Positions 30,435 through 40,121 of a DNA stretch of 64,000 bases are shown one piece after another. Each line of letters opens with the position of its first letter. Within the stretch, counting starts at the first letter, position 1. The notes under the pieces were generated by a model, which saw only the letters and a program-made list of their open reading frames with translations, had not been told where the DNA came from and did no database searches. The DNA lies in NCBI RefSeq assembly GCF_002119525.1, contig NZ_CP017917.1:1302001-1366000 (forward strand), written 5' to 3'. The stretch is from Vibrio syngnathi. Its GTDB lineage: Bacteria > Pseudomonadota > Gammaproteobacteria > Enterobacterales > Vibrionaceae. The translations under genes were made by a program, and so were the position numbers.

Positions 30435-31306
30435 ATTTAACAAAACCGCAATGGTTAGGCTTGATTATCCTAGCCGCCTTGTTATGCGTGGTCATTCTAG
30501 AACGGATTGTCTATCAAGGTGATATTGCCAAGCAAAACTTAGACCTTGCCTTCACAACGCCTTCTGTCGAAGAACCTTTAGGCCGAGACCATTTTGGACG
30601 CAGTAATTTAGCGAGACTAAGCCATGCCATCAGCACTTCACTTTCCATGGCGTTAGTCAGTATTACCACCGCGGCGTTATTGGGAACGTCAATGGGAGTA
30701 ATAGCCGGTTGGAAACAAGGATGGTGGGATAAAATATTTTCATTCAACGTGAACATGATACTCGCCATGCCCGGCCTAATTCTTGTTTTACTTTTTGCAG
30801 CTATGGTACCGGGATCATTTCTTATTCTTTACATCGCCATATCGCTCATGCTGTGGGTGGATTTTTTCCGTGTGTCGCGTAACCGAACTTTGTCACTCAT
30901 TCAATCGCCTGCTGTAGAGGCATCACGACTTTATGGGTTCAACCACTGGTATATTTTTAAACGTCACTTGTGGCCAGATTGCCGAAATGATCTATTCACC
31001 CTGTTCTGTTTTGGTACCGGTAATTCAATACTGGCACTTGCATCTTTAGGCTTTCTGCATGTTGGGCTTAAGCCGCCAGAAGCTGAGCTAGGCTTGATGA
31101 TGGTTGAACTATTTCGTTACTACCACCAAGCTCCTTGGGTTTTGATTCAACCAGTACTGACCGTTTTTCTTCTCGTACTAAGTTTTCATTTATTAGCTCA
31201 AGGAAAACGTCTAACTCAACAAAATAAACATTCGCATAATGAACCAAGGTGTAAACAAGAAAAATCACGACTAGGGAAACAAGCGGGTAAAGGAGTAACA
31301 GCATGA
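30431..31306 (+). CDS. ABC permease, NikC/DppC type
   Basis: A 291-residue inner-membrane permease with the DppC pattern EEPLGRDHFGRSNLARLSHAISTSLSMALVS near the N-terminus and the coupling region ASRLYGFNHWYIFKRHLWPDCRNDL. The NikC-like LASLGFLHVGLKPPEAELGLMM block follows. The C-terminus carries a polar tail (HSHNEPRCKQEKSRLGKQ) not seen in short homologues. It overlaps both neighbours by 4 bases. Confidence 0.88.
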   Translation: MNLTKPQWLGLIILAALLCVVILERIVYQGDIAKQNLDLAFTTPSVEEPLGRDHFGRSNLARLSHAISTSLSMALVSITTAALLGTSMGVIAGWKQGWWDKIFSFNVNMILAMPGLILVLLFAAMVPGSFLILYIAISLMLWVDFFRVSRNRTLSLIQSPAVEASRLYGFNHWYIFKRHLWPDCRNDLFTLFCFGTGNSILALASLGFLHVGLKPPEAELGLMMVELFRYYHQAPWVLIQPVLTVFLLVLSFHLLAQGKRLTQQNKHSHNEPRCKQEKSRLGKQAGKGVTA

Positions 31307-32763
31307 ACGCAATGTTAAAAATTGAAAACCTGTCGATTCATACTGACACTCAAACCTTAGTCCAGAACTTAAGTTTAGATTTATATCCGCAGCGTCCGCT
31401 CACCATTTTGGGAGAAACAGGCGCGGGGAAAAGTCTAATCGCTGCAGCCGTAGCGGGCACATTGCCTGATGCCTTAAAACCAGAAGGCGACATTACTTTG
31501 TTTGATGAGCTTAACCCTTTAAATCGAGAACGGTTTTGGGGCAAAGAAATAGCTTTGCTACCTCAAGAACCTTGGTTAGCACTCAATCCGCTTCGGACTA
31601 TAGGATCGCAGATAAGCGAAGTTCATAAGCTGGTTTTAAACGAAGGTCGTTCCCAGAGTGACACACTCACCCACCATGCACTTCAACAAATGGAACTGGA
31701 CAAAGATGGAGATAAACACCCATTTGAACTCTCGGGCGGAATGGCGCAACGTGCTGCGTATTTATGTGCGATTCAAGCCGGAGGCAAACTGTTAATTGCC
31801 GATGAACCCACAAAAGGCTTAGACGAAAGCCGACGTGATCACGTTGGGCAACTTCTCCTTTCTCACTGCCAACAACTTGAAAATGACAAACCCGGTGGCC
31901 TGCTCACCATCACTCACGACATTAAACTGGCTAAAATGTTAGGTGGTGACATCATTGTCATGAAAGAAGGGGTAATTGTTGAAAGAGGTGATGCTAAAGC
32001 CATTTTAGAGCAGCCACAAGCTGCCTATACAAAAGCGCTTATCCGAGCACAACCTGAGTATTGGTCACTTGATCAGCCAACTTCCTCGCCATCTTTAAAT
32101 GAATCAGGTAGTCACGCTGAATCCTCAAAGGTAAGTATACAAAGCGGACAGAAGCCGCTGCTTGAAGTTGAAGATTTATCTATCTACCGCGATCAAAGAA
32201 CGCTCTTTTCAGATCTCACATTCTCACTATCACAAGGTGAAATATTGGGAGTTTATGGTGACAGCGGATGTGGAAAATCGTCTCTTGCCGACACTTTACT
32301 AGGGTTGCACAACGACTTTTCCGGCAATATCGACTGGCTTCAAAAAATCGAGAAAGGACAACGCCTTAAGCTTTACCAAGATCCACCAAGTGCACATTCC
32401 CCTCACACAACACTAAAAATATTACTTGATGACTTATGTGCGCTTCACAAACTAAATCGGTCCAAGATACCCGCACTTCTAGATAGATTGAGCCTTGATT
32501 CTGCTTTGCTTGAACGTCCAGCAAGCCAAGTATCAGGAGGAGAACTACAGAGGTTCGCGATTTTACGAGCGCTACTGATGAGCCCAAAATTGTTAATTGC
32601 AGATGAGCCCTCATCACGATTAGACCCCATCACTGCAGCACAAACGCTAAAACTGATTGTTGAAGTATCGAAAGAAGCGAATTGCGGCCTAATTTTGATT
32701 AGCCATGATCAACTGGCTTTGAGTAAGTTGTGTAATAAAGTGATCGACTTATCGCGCTGTTGA
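31303..32763 (+). CDS. fused double ATPase of the NikD-NikE/DppD-DppF type
   Basis: A 486-residue protein with two complete ABC ATPase domains in tandem. Domain 1 has Walker A GETGAGKS (37-44), the Q-loop LLPQEPW, signature LSGGMAQRA and Walker B LLIADEP. Domain 2 (from about residue 280) has Walker A GDSGCGKS, signature VSGGELQRFAILRAL and Walker B LLIADEPSSRLDP. In NikDE and DppDF these are separate proteins, so this is a fusion. It should drive uptake through the two permeases encoded just upstream. In domain 1 the signature reads GGMAQ rather than GGQxQ or GGExQ, which could mean unequal ATP sites. Confidence 0.88.
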   Translation: MNAMLKIENLSIHTDTQTLVQNLSLDLYPQRPLTILGETGAGKSLIAAAVAGTLPDALKPEGDITLFDELNPLNRERFWGKEIALLPQEPWLALNPLRTIGSQISEVHKLVLNEGRSQSDTLTHHALQQMELDKDGDKHPFELSGGMAQRAAYLCAIQAGGKLLIADEPTKGLDESRRDHVGQLLLSHCQQLENDKPGGLLTITHDIKLAKMLGGDIIVMKEGVIVERGDAKAILEQPQAAYTKALIRAQPEYWSLDQPTSSPSLNESGSHAESSKVSIQSGQKPLLEVEDLSIYRDQRTLFSDLTFSLSQGEILGVYGDSGCGKSSLADTLLGLHNDFSGNIDWLQKIEKGQRLKLYQDPPSAHSPHTTLKILLDDLCALHKLNRSKIPALLDRLSLDSALLERPASQVSGGELQRFAILRALLMSPKLLIADEPSSRLDPITAAQTLKLIVEVSKEANCGLILISHDQLALSKLCNKVIDLSRC

Positions 32764-33221
32764 TTCATGGATCTATTAATTAATGGATCTATTGATTAAT
32801 GAATCTCTTAACTTATCGAGCGATTGAGTTATTTAGCTATTTAGCTATCGACTTAGCGAACTATCGGCCTAAAAGCGCTTCGCGGTTATCTGTCTTCTCA
32901 GTGGCACATTCGTCGTAAATCTTTAGTCATATCTTCACCATCCACTCACTGAATATACATCTCTGTGTAACCCAATCTGACTAACCTTGTGTAAGAGGTT
33001 AGCCAGATTGTAGCTATTTAAGCTTCAGCCAAAGCAAAGTCTAGGAACTGTAACAACCTATAACCTCTTCTATTGTTCTCACTCGAATGGTGAGGTGATG
33101 CACCAGTGTTGGTCATCCACAAGCGACCGTAAAATATAAGTCATTGAAATATAATGCTTATCAATTTTGGCACAAATTGTGAACTACCACTAAATAGGTA
33201 TTCAGATATTAGGAGTTGAAT
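32764..33221. other. intergenic with degenerate short repeats
   Basis: The first 100 bases contain imperfect repeats of ATGGATCTATTAATTA and TTAGCTATTTAGCTAT type right after the operon's stop codon. No gene is seen. Before the next gene a ribosome site AGGAG is present. Confidence 0.4.
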
Positions 33222-34118
33222 ATGTTGGTCGTTATTTCAGTGGGTTTATCCCTATTAGTACTTGCTGCGCAGTTTCATTTCTCAAAGAAGAGACAAACCG
33301 CGCTATCACACCGGTTTGAAACCTTAGTTCTACTCAGACAGTTGTTGTTGCTATCACGCAAACATCGCGCGGCAACGCATTATGCTCTGGCTTATAAATT
33401 GTCTAGCGACTCAATTCGCAAAGTGAATGCGATTTACGACAACATACTTGAGGTGTCTGAACTGCTTCAATCTCATGTTTCGTTCGATAGCCGTCCTATG
33501 TATCGCATCTATCACCTTAGGCTCATTGCCATGCACAGTGACTGGCAAAATCGTAGCTTAGTACGTAACCAATCGATTCATGGCAAAACGATTCGTCACA
33601 GCATGTTTTTGATGGATGAAGTAATGATCATCTGGTTGATCCAATCGGAACGAGAAGAAATGAGCCGTGAGTACCACATGAACTGGCAACAGATCTTGGA
33701 TTGCATGGAGACCCTAACCAAGTTACGAATGTCTATCCCTGGAATAGAAAAGGCGGATATGGAAAAACCTGAGGAGTATGCGAGATTCAAATTCTATGCA
33801 TCTCAGACACACCGTAAACTCAACCAATTATCAATGATCTGCCCTATCAGTAGTGGCTCACCGATTTGTACACGTGCGATGCATGCACTCACAGAAATCG
33901 CATCGAGCAACGAATTAACCCAACCGGCAGATAGCTTATACGAACTAACCAGTGATATTTCTAGCATCGTATCGCAAGTTTACGACCAAGTATTATCTGA
34001 CATGACCAAAAGCTTGTATCAACCTTTACCTGACATCAACGATAAGGCGATAAACACCCGATTATGGTACACAGATACGTCTAAAGACTTCGTGAGAGGA
34101 GAGCGTGTGGAACTCTGA
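33222..34118 (+). CDS. hypothetical protein, possible NIT-type nitrate/nitrite sensor domain
   Basis: The ATG at 33222 has AGGAG 6 bases upstream, which is better than the TTG at 33216. The 298-residue product has one N-terminal hydrophobic helix (MLVVISVGLSLLVLAAQFHF) and then a soluble, almost all-helical part. The stretch FETLVLLRQLLLLSRKHRAATHYAL resembles the start of NIT domains (a Q-x-LR/S-x-ER-like motif), which sense nitrate or nitrite, but the match is weak. No output domain is visible. It is a single gene with its own terminator. Confidence 0.55.
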   Translation: MLVVISVGLSLLVLAAQFHFSKKRQTALSHRFETLVLLRQLLLLSRKHRAATHYALAYKLSSDSIRKVNAIYDNILEVSELLQSHVSFDSRPMYRIYHLRLIAMHSDWQNRSLVRNQSIHGKTIRHSMFLMDEVMIIWLIQSEREEMSREYHMNWQQILDCMETLTKLRMSIPGIEKADMEKPEEYARFKFYASQTHRKLNQLSMICPISSGSPICTRAMHALTEIASSNELTQPADSLYELTSDISSIVSQVYDQVLSDMTKSLYQPLPDINDKAINTRLWYTDTSKDFVRGERVEL

Positions 34119-34131
34119 ATTATTGAGTTCA

Positions 34132-34163
34132 AATCCGATATCACCTTTGATATCGGATTTTTG
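34132..34163 (+). terminator. terminator after the NIT-like gene
   Basis: AATCCGATATCA pairs with TGATATCGGATT around a 4-base loop, with a T-run. Confidence 0.85.
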
Positions 34164-34214
34164 TATTTATGCGTTTATTCTGCATGTCTTTCTATAAAAA
34201 TATTGGGGTCGCAA

Positions 34215-34868
34215 TTATACCAAAGGCAGGTGACCCGTTTTCACTAGGATAACCGTCTCTTCTTCCACATAAGGGAAATGCTCGCTCATGTGCGGGCTAC
34301 GCATCCATGTGTGTTTTGGATACTCGCCATGTTCATCTTTGAAAGTGCCTGACAACACAAAGATTTCTTCACCACCAAAGTGACGATGTGGCTGAAAACG
34401 TTCGCCAACTGGCCACTTCACTAACGCGACATGCTCGTGTTCGAACTCATGCAGAGGCATTACTTGCAAGCCACCAATGCCTGGAAGCCACTCCGTTTCT
34501 TGGGTATTGATACGAACTTGAGTTAAGTCTCTCGCATCAAACTGATTAAGCTTAACCAAGATCGTGCAGCCATTTTTGCTTGATGGAGAGTGCGCACTTC
34601 CCGGGGGATTACGGATATAAGTGCCTACAGGGAAATCTCCAGTTTCATCAGAGAAAACACCCTCTAATACGAATATCTCTTCGCCTTGCGGATGCGGGTG
34701 CTCAGAAAACGAAGATTCAGGATCGTACTTCACCACGCTAGTCGTGTGACCCGATTCTTTCTCTTCTCTTTCAAGCGGCTTACGCCATACCCCTTTGGCA
34801 GGGCTCGCGATCCAATCTAATGATTCGGTTTCAATAACCAGTTTTTTTGAAAAGTCCATGTTGAACAT
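34215..34868 (-). CDS. bicupin, ChrR cupin-like protein
   Basis: A 217-residue protein with two similar cupin domains. The first has EHPHPQGEEIFVLEG and GTYIRNPPGSAHSP; the second has QPHRHFGGEEIFVLSG and HTWMRSPHMSEHFP. Each supplies a His-x-His...Glu metal site. The closest family I recall is the ChrR-type cupin found in zinc-binding anti-sigma factors, but the N-terminal anti-sigma helix bundle is missing. It may be a metal-dependent enzyme or a small-molecule binder. It lies downstream of a LysR gene on the same strand, separated by a short tandem repeat. Confidence 0.75.
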   Translation of the reverse strand: MFNMDFSKKLVIETESLDWIASPAKGVWRKPLEREEKESGHTTSVVKYDPESSFSEHPHPQGEEIFVLEGVFSDETGDFPVGTYIRNPPGSAHSPSSKNGCTILVKLNQFDARDLTQVRINTQETEWLPGIGGLQVMPLHEFEHEHVALVKWPVGERFQPHRHFGGEEIFVLSGTFKDEHGEYPKHTWMRSPHMSEHFPYVEEETVILVKTGHLPLV

Positions 34869-34973
34869 AATGGCGCCCTTACTCTTGTTATCGTTATGCC
34901 TTTATTCTGCGTAATTGTCGTGGCACTTGATGATACCTTTCTAACATTAACTCTCGCCCTATTGGCTTCGACA

Positions 34974-35001
34974 TATTAACTATTAACTATTAACTATTAA
35001 C
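34974..35001 (-). repeat. 7-bp tandem repeat after the LysR gene
   Basis: Four copies of TATTAAC (GTTAATA on the coding strand) lie about 10 bases beyond the LysR stop. As with the array after sigZ, TAA falls in all three frames. Confidence 0.85.
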
Positions 35002-35010
35002 TGCAAAGTA

Positions 35011-35916
35011 TCAGCTAACCGGCATTTGCTCAAAACGTCCTTTCACAAAATCAATGAAGGTTCGGATTCGGCTTGGTTGATAGCGGTCTCGATGGTAGAT
35101 CGCTGAAAAGTCCACTTTCGGCACCACCCACTCATCAAACACTTGCACTAGTTGTCCGTCATTGAGTTCTTGTAAGCAATAGATAGTTGGTACACGAATA
35201 ATTCCGTTGCCCGACTTCGCGCCCTGCACCAACACTCGACCGTTTTTACATTGCAGCCTACCCGTCACATGCACATCGACCGTTTTCTTGGTGTCGTCCA
35301 CAGCGTGAAAGCTCCACTTACGCACCGAACCGGTTAAGCAGTCATGGTGGATTAGATCTTTAGGATGATTTGGCTTCCCTTTGCGAGCGAAATACTCAGG
35401 GCTCGCAAGTGTTCCCATCTCAATGTCTAAAAGCTTTCTTGCGATAAAGCCCGCGTCTTCTAAGCTTCCCATTCGAAAAGCAATATCAAACGCATCTTCA
35501 ATCAAATCGACTCGGTTGCTACTGAAATCAAGACTAATACTGATATCTGGGTAGAGCTGCATGAACTCATTCACTAGATCCGCGATGATCACTTCACCAA
35601 GATAACCACCGACACAGTTTACTTTTATGTCGCCACGTACTTCTTCGACATCGTCCACAGCAGCAATCAGAGCTTGGTCTATATTATCTAAGGCTTGTTC
35701 ACATCTCGCGTACAGATCTTGCCCTGCATGAGTCAGCCTTAAAGTTCGAGTAGTGCGGATAAACAACGTCACTCCCATCTGTTTTTCTAAGCTACTGACT
35801 TGGCGTGACACGTGGGAGCGCGACACATCAAGCTCCTCCGCCGCTTTGGTGAAATTACCTAAACGAGCGATAAGAACGAAAGAACGAATGTCAGACAGGT
35901 TAATTTGATTGAGCAT
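35011..35916 (-). CDS. LysR-family transcriptional regulator
   Basis: A 301-residue LysR protein. The N-terminal winged helix (SDIRSFVLIARLGNFTKAAEELDVSRSHVSRQVSSLEKQMGVTLFIRTTRTLRLT) is followed by a two-lobe effector domain (about 90-295). The branch resembles the CrgA/YhjC/DmlR group. It is divergent from an SDR oxidoreductase gene with 240 bases between, so that gene is the likely target. The ligand is unknown. Confidence 0.88.
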   Translation of the reverse strand: MLNQINLSDIRSFVLIARLGNFTKAAEELDVSRSHVSRQVSSLEKQMGVTLFIRTTRTLRLTHAGQDLYARCEQALDNIDQALIAAVDDVEEVRGDIKVNCVGGYLGEVIIADLVNEFMQLYPDISISLDFSSNRVDLIEDAFDIAFRMGSLEDAGFIARKLLDIEMGTLASPEYFARKGKPNHPKDLIHHDCLTGSVRKWSFHAVDDTKKTVDVHVTGRLQCKNGRVLVQGAKSGNGIIRVPTIYCLQELNDGQLVQVFDEWVVPKVDFSAIYHRDRYQPSRIRTFIDFVKGRFEQMPVS

Positions 35917-36158
35917 GGTCGCCAGCTTACTTGTGAAATTTAAAAGTGATGAAGCTAAAGAGTTATGACGCTATAAAGTGAACACCTTTATTGTTGCACC
36001 ACAGCAACAGTGTTTCAAGTAAAGCGCTATATATCAACAATGATATTTTCCTTAATATACCTCCATCGCAACGAAGCAAGGCAACAAACACTTGATTCGA
36101 ATGCACTAAAACAACACGTCGTAGCCAACCGACGCAATAAAAGTACAGAGGAAATAAA

Positions 36159-36878
36159 ATGAAAAAACTAATCGTAATTACAGGTGCAAGCTCTGGTATT
36201 GGTGAAGCAATCGCTCGTCGTCTAAGCGATGAAGGCCACCCTCTGCTACTTTTAGCTCGTCGTGTTGACCGCCTTGAAGCGCTTAACCTACCAAACTCTC
36301 TATCTGTGAAAGTAGACGTAACAGACAAAGCGTCTTTTGATGCAGCAATCGCACAAGGTGAAGCGAAATTTGGCCCTGTAGATGCGCTTATCAACAACGC
36401 TGGTGCAATGCTTCTTGGTCAAATCGATACTCAAGATGCGCAAGAGTGGAAGACAATGTTCGACGTGAACGTAATTGGTCTTTTAAACGGCATGCAGTCT
36501 GTACTTGCTCCGATGATGGAACGCAACACAGGTACTATCATCAACATCAGCTCTATCGCGGGTAAGAAAACATTCCCAAGCCATGCAGCTTACTGTGGTA
36601 CTAAGTTCGCGGTTCACGCTATTTCTGAAAACGTTCGTGAAGAAGTTGCCGCTTCAAACGTTCGTGTTACTACAATTGCACCGGGTGCTGTAGAGACTGA
36701 ACTTCTGTCTCACACAACATCTCAAGAAATCAAAGATGGTTACGACTCTTGGAAAGAAGATATGGGCGGCGTATTGGCAGCTGACGATATTGCTCGCGCG
36801 GTATCATTCGCTTACCAACAACCACAGAACGTATGTATCCGTGAAATCGCTCTAGCACCAACTAAGCAACAGCCATAA
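36159..36878 (+). CDS. SDR-family NAD(P)-dependent oxidoreductase
   Basis: A 239-residue classical short-chain dehydrogenase. It has the nucleotide loop TGASSGIG near the N-terminus, ARRVDRL after beta-2 (which favours NADP), DALINNAG, the catalytic Ser in INISSIAGK and YCGTKFA (Tyr-x3-Lys). It resembles the YdfG type, which oxidises serine or 3-hydroxy acids. AGAGGAAA precedes the ATG. It is divergent from the LysR gene, which probably controls it, and ends in a strong terminator. Codon use looks highly biased, suggesting good expression. Confidence 0.88.
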   Translation: MKKLIVITGASSGIGEAIARRLSDEGHPLLLLARRVDRLEALNLPNSLSVKVDVTDKASFDAAIAQGEAKFGPVDALINNAGAMLLGQIDTQDAQEWKTMFDVNVIGLLNGMQSVLAPMMERNTGTIINISSIAGKKTFPSHAAYCGTKFAVHAISENVREEVAASNVRVTTIAPGAVETELLSHTTSQEIKDGYDSWKEDMGGVLAADDIARAVSFAYQQPQNVCIREIALAPTKQQP

Positions 36879-36927
36879 GCTTCAGTGATTAACTTGCATA
36901 GCGTCTGCGTTTAATTGACGTATAAAG

Positions 36928-36967
36928 AAAGGGACCCTTACTAGAAATAGTAACGATCCCTTTTTTC
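36928..36967 (+). terminator. terminator after SDR gene
   Basis: AAAGGGACCCTTACTA pairs, with two mismatches, to TAGTAACGATCCCTTT around GAAA, followed by a T-run. Confidence 0.8.
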
Positions 36968-36989
36968 TTTTGTCCGAACTCAATAAACA

Positions 36990-38903
36990 CTAGGTTTGTT
37001 TTACGACCTCGCGACCACGCCATTGAGTCACAATCAGTGCGACAATAATGACAATACCCAAAGGTCCTATCCCGAATGGATTAAGTAGCAGCAGTGGAAT
37101 GGCTATTAGTGCGGCTAAACGCTCAACCATGCTCAGTGAACGAATCAAATACCCTTCAATTGCGATCGCTATCGCGACAATAATAGTCAGCGTCTGGATG
37201 ATTGACAAAAGCAGCGCAGGCATTCCGTCGTCCGGGTTCACAAGGCTTGTGTATGCCATCATAATTGGGATGATGAACAGACCACCCGCCAACTTGAACG
37301 CTTCTACCGAAGATTTCATTGGGTTCGCATTCGCCACTCCTGCCCCAGCAAAAGCAGCCAAGGCAATAGGTGGCGTTACGTTCGAGGTTTGAGACAGCCA
37401 AAATACGATAAGGTGAGCAGTTAACAATGGTAAGCCAAAGTCGCTTAGCATTGGCACAGCCATAACCGCCAACACAATATACGCCGCTGTTACGGGTAAG
37501 CCCATCCCCAAAATTAAAGCCACTAAACTGATTAAGCCCAATGCAATAAGCATGTAGCCACCAGAGAAGTCCATCACAAACTGAGTAAACTGCAAACCGA
37601 TACCTGTTTGCCCTACCACACCAACAATAATACCTGCCGCACCACAGGCTGCAGAGATCGGCAACGCCATCAGTGCACCATTTTTCATCCCTTCAATGAA
37701 CTTCTTCAATCCGACTCGGCTGTGTTTACGCAGCGCCGCGGTTAGTAGAATTGCACTGCAACCCGCGACACCAACTAGTAAGGGTGAGTAAGCCATCATT
37801 AAGAGTACGGTGATCAGAATCAACGGAATCAGGTGGTGAGCGCCATCTTTCATCACCGCAATCACTGCTTCTGTTTTGCTTACTGCTTTGAGGTTCAGCT
37901 TGCACGCCATTAGATGAACGTAAAGCAGAGTACAGAAGAAATACAAAATAGCTGGAGCAATCGATGCGATCATGATTTCGCTGTAAGGCACACCAGTAAA
38001 TTGCGCCATAACGAACGCACCAGCCCCCATAATTGGTGGCATAATTTGCCCACCCGTTGAGGCAGCAGCTTCAATACCTGCGGCTTGCTCTGGTTTATAA
38101 CCGAGCTTCTTCATCATAGGAATAGTAATCGAACCTGTGGTCACCGTATTCGCTATCGCAGAACCGGAAATAGATCCCAAACCTGCCGATGCCAATACCG
38201 CGGCTTTCGCAGGACCGCCACGGTATTTACCCGCGATGGAGAAAGCGAGATCGATAAAGAACTTACCGGCGCCAGTCACCTCTAGAAATGCACCAAACAA
38301 CACAAAGATGAATACCGTTGTCGCAGCAATCCCTAACGCAGAACCAAATACACCATTAGCTGAATAAATCTGGAATTGAATCAACTCCTGTAGCGTATAA
38401 GCCTTAATCGAAAAACCACTTGGCAGCATGTCACCGAACGCACTATACGCAAGGAACAACGCTGCGATGAACACCATCACCCAGCCAACGGTGCGTCGAC
38501 ACCCTTCTAAAAGCAGTACCAACAAAGCACTACCTGCAAACATGTCGGCAAATTGAAGCCCATAAAATAGATGATTGATGTCGTTATAATCGAATATCCA
38601 TAATCGGTAGCCAGCAAATACCACCACGGCACACAAGATCACATCGATCAACTTGCCAAAAATAAAAAGCTTATTCTTTCGGTTAGAGACCAATGGATAA
38701 TGAAGGAAGATCAAGACCAGTACCCAACATAAATGGATAGGTCTAAAGTAGGTTGCTGAGATCGTTGAACTCACGCCTTGCCATATCTGAAAAGCCGATA
38801 GTGCTACGGCAACAATTAGAGTCAAGTAGCCCATTGTTTTCACGAGTTTCTCATAGGGTAAAAGCTGAGGTGACACGTTTTGATTATCAGGGGTAATATC
38901 CAT
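36990..38903 (-). CDS. TRAP transporter fused permease (TAXI type)
   Basis: The preferred start is the ATG at 38903 (MDITPDNQN). The product is 637 residues. It is a fusion of the small DctQ-like and large DctM-like TRAP subunits: about four helices in the first 170 residues, then a large domain with GSISGSAIANTVTTGSITIPMMKKLGYKPEQAAGIEAAASTGGQIMPPIMGAGAF and GMGLPVTAAYIVLAVMAVP. It uses a sodium gradient to take up an organic acid delivered by the TAXI binding protein encoded 74 bases upstream. TAXI systems often carry glutamate or 2-oxoglutarate-like acids, but the substrate is open. Confidence 0.9.
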   Translation of the reverse strand: MDITPDNQNVSPQLLPYEKLVKTMGYLTLIVAVALSAFQIWQGVSSTISATYFRPIHLCWVLVLIFLHYPLVSNRKNKLFIFGKLIDVILCAVVVFAGYRLWIFDYNDINHLFYGLQFADMFAGSALLVLLLEGCRRTVGWVMVFIAALFLAYSAFGDMLPSGFSIKAYTLQELIQFQIYSANGVFGSALGIAATTVFIFVLFGAFLEVTGAGKFFIDLAFSIAGKYRGGPAKAAVLASAGLGSISGSAIANTVTTGSITIPMMKKLGYKPEQAAGIEAAASTGGQIMPPIMGAGAFVMAQFTGVPYSEIMIASIAPAILYFFCTLLYVHLMACKLNLKAVSKTEAVIAVMKDGAHHLIPLILITVLLMMAYSPLLVGVAGCSAILLTAALRKHSRVGLKKFIEGMKNGALMALPISAACGAAGIIVGVVGQTGIGLQFTQFVMDFSGGYMLIALGLISLVALILGMGLPVTAAYIVLAVMAVPMLSDFGLPLLTAHLIVFWLSQTSNVTPPIALAAFAGAGVANANPMKSSVEAFKLAGGLFIIPIMMAYTSLVNPDDGMPALLLSIIQTLTIIVAIAIAIEGYLIRSLSMVERLAALIAIPLLLLNPFGIGPLGIVIIVALIVTQWRGREVVKQT

Positions 38904-38976
38904 ATTAATGCCTACTGGATAAGAACGAATTGCTAAAAAGGGTAAGTGAGATTTCACTTACCCTGAGGTAGAAGCG

Positions 38977-39903
38977 TTACTTGCTTACCGAATCTAGGTA
39001 CTTCTGAGCACCTGCATGAATAGGAACGCCTTGCAGTCGAGAAGCATTCTCTGGAGTGGTCATTTCAGCCATTTTCACGACTTTACGAATATCACCAATG
39101 TTCTCAAAAGCGGCTTTAGTAAGATTGTATGCCATGTCATCACTCATGTTGGCATTAACCACCAATACGTTCCAAACACTAAGTGTCGATACTGGATCAA
39201 CCTTATTGTAAACACCGGCTGGGATGTCGTAAGCACTGTAGGCTGGGTATTGCTTCATGAAGTTGGCACTCTCTTGTTCAGAGATAGAAATCACCTTAAC
39301 GTCGTGAGTTAACGCAATCTGTGTTACCGCGCCAACACCTTGGCCACCAACAATGAAACCCACATCGATTTGACCGTTTGCCAAAGCATTAGTGGTTTCG
39401 GAATAGTTAAGGTAAACCGCATCAATATCTTCTTTCACATCGATACCCATCGACTCAAGTAGTGCTGCAGATGTTACTGCCGTACCACTAGCAGGAGCGC
39501 CAAGGGAAACACGTTTACCTTTGAGTTGCGATAATGAGTCAATTCCAGAGTTTTTGAGAGTAATGGTGTGAACTAGATTTGGATACAGAGCAAACAGCGT
39601 TTTTACTGGCATTTTCTTAGGAAATTTTCCTTCGCCATTGTAGGCATCCAGAACCACGTTACCCATAGCAATACCGGCGATCATATCGCCACGCACGACC
39701 TTAATGGTGTTCTCGACAGACGCTGCTGTCACTTCGGCTTTTGCATTCACATCCGATACGTTTTCAGACCAGACTTTAGCCAATGCGCCACCGAATGGGT
39801 AGTAGATACCACTTTGACCACCTGTACCGATTGAATAGTTTTCTGCACTTGCCATCGTAGGCAGAATCGCGAGTAAAGCGACTAATAAGTTACGTTTAAG
39901 CAC
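38977..39903 (-). CDS. TAXI-family TRAP solute-binding protein
   Basis: The GTG at 39903 has AAGGAG 6 bases upstream and is preferred over the ATG at 39909, which abuts the ribosome site. The product is 308 residues. A signal peptide (LKRNLLVALLAILPTMASA) is followed by the TAXI pattern YSIGTGGQSGIYYPFGGALAKVW, LKGKRVSLGAPASGTAVTSAALLESMGI and VNANMSDDMAYNLTKAAFEN. It binds the substrate in the periplasm for the fused permease downstream. The two genes form one operon. Confidence 0.9.
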   Translation of the reverse strand: MLKRNLLVALLAILPTMASAENYSIGTGGQSGIYYPFGGALAKVWSENVSDVNAKAEVTAASVENTIKVVRGDMIAGIAMGNVVLDAYNGEGKFPKKMPVKTLFALYPNLVHTITLKNSGIDSLSQLKGKRVSLGAPASGTAVTSAALLESMGIDVKEDIDAVYLNYSETTNALANGQIDVGFIVGGQGVGAVTQIALTHDVKVISISEQESANFMKQYPAYSAYDIPAGVYNKVDPVSTLSVWNVLVVNANMSDDMAYNLTKAAFENIGDIRKVVKMAEMTTPENASRLQGVPIHAGAQKYLDSVSK

Positions 39904-40064
39904 AATCATCTCCTTGATTATTAACCGTAATTAGATAGACACCTAACTACAAGCTTTATTTTCTGTTCATTTTTTGAGCCGTTCAAACATTACATGCGAT
40001 CGAATATTGTGCAATTAAATACTATGCAATTGTGAAGCAAGTGTTAAATTGATCACTTATCAAT

Positions 40065-40091
40065 AAAAAAGCACCCAAGCTAGTTGGTGCT
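40065..40091 (-). terminator. orphan terminator beside the ompW remnant
   Basis: On the minus strand AGCACC pairs with GGTGCT around a 10-base loop, followed by six T. It lies 30 bases after the stop codon of the decayed ompW gene and is probably its former terminator. Confidence 0.75.
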
Positions 40092-40121
40092 TGAGCGTTT
40101 TTAATAAACGGAAGATGTTGA

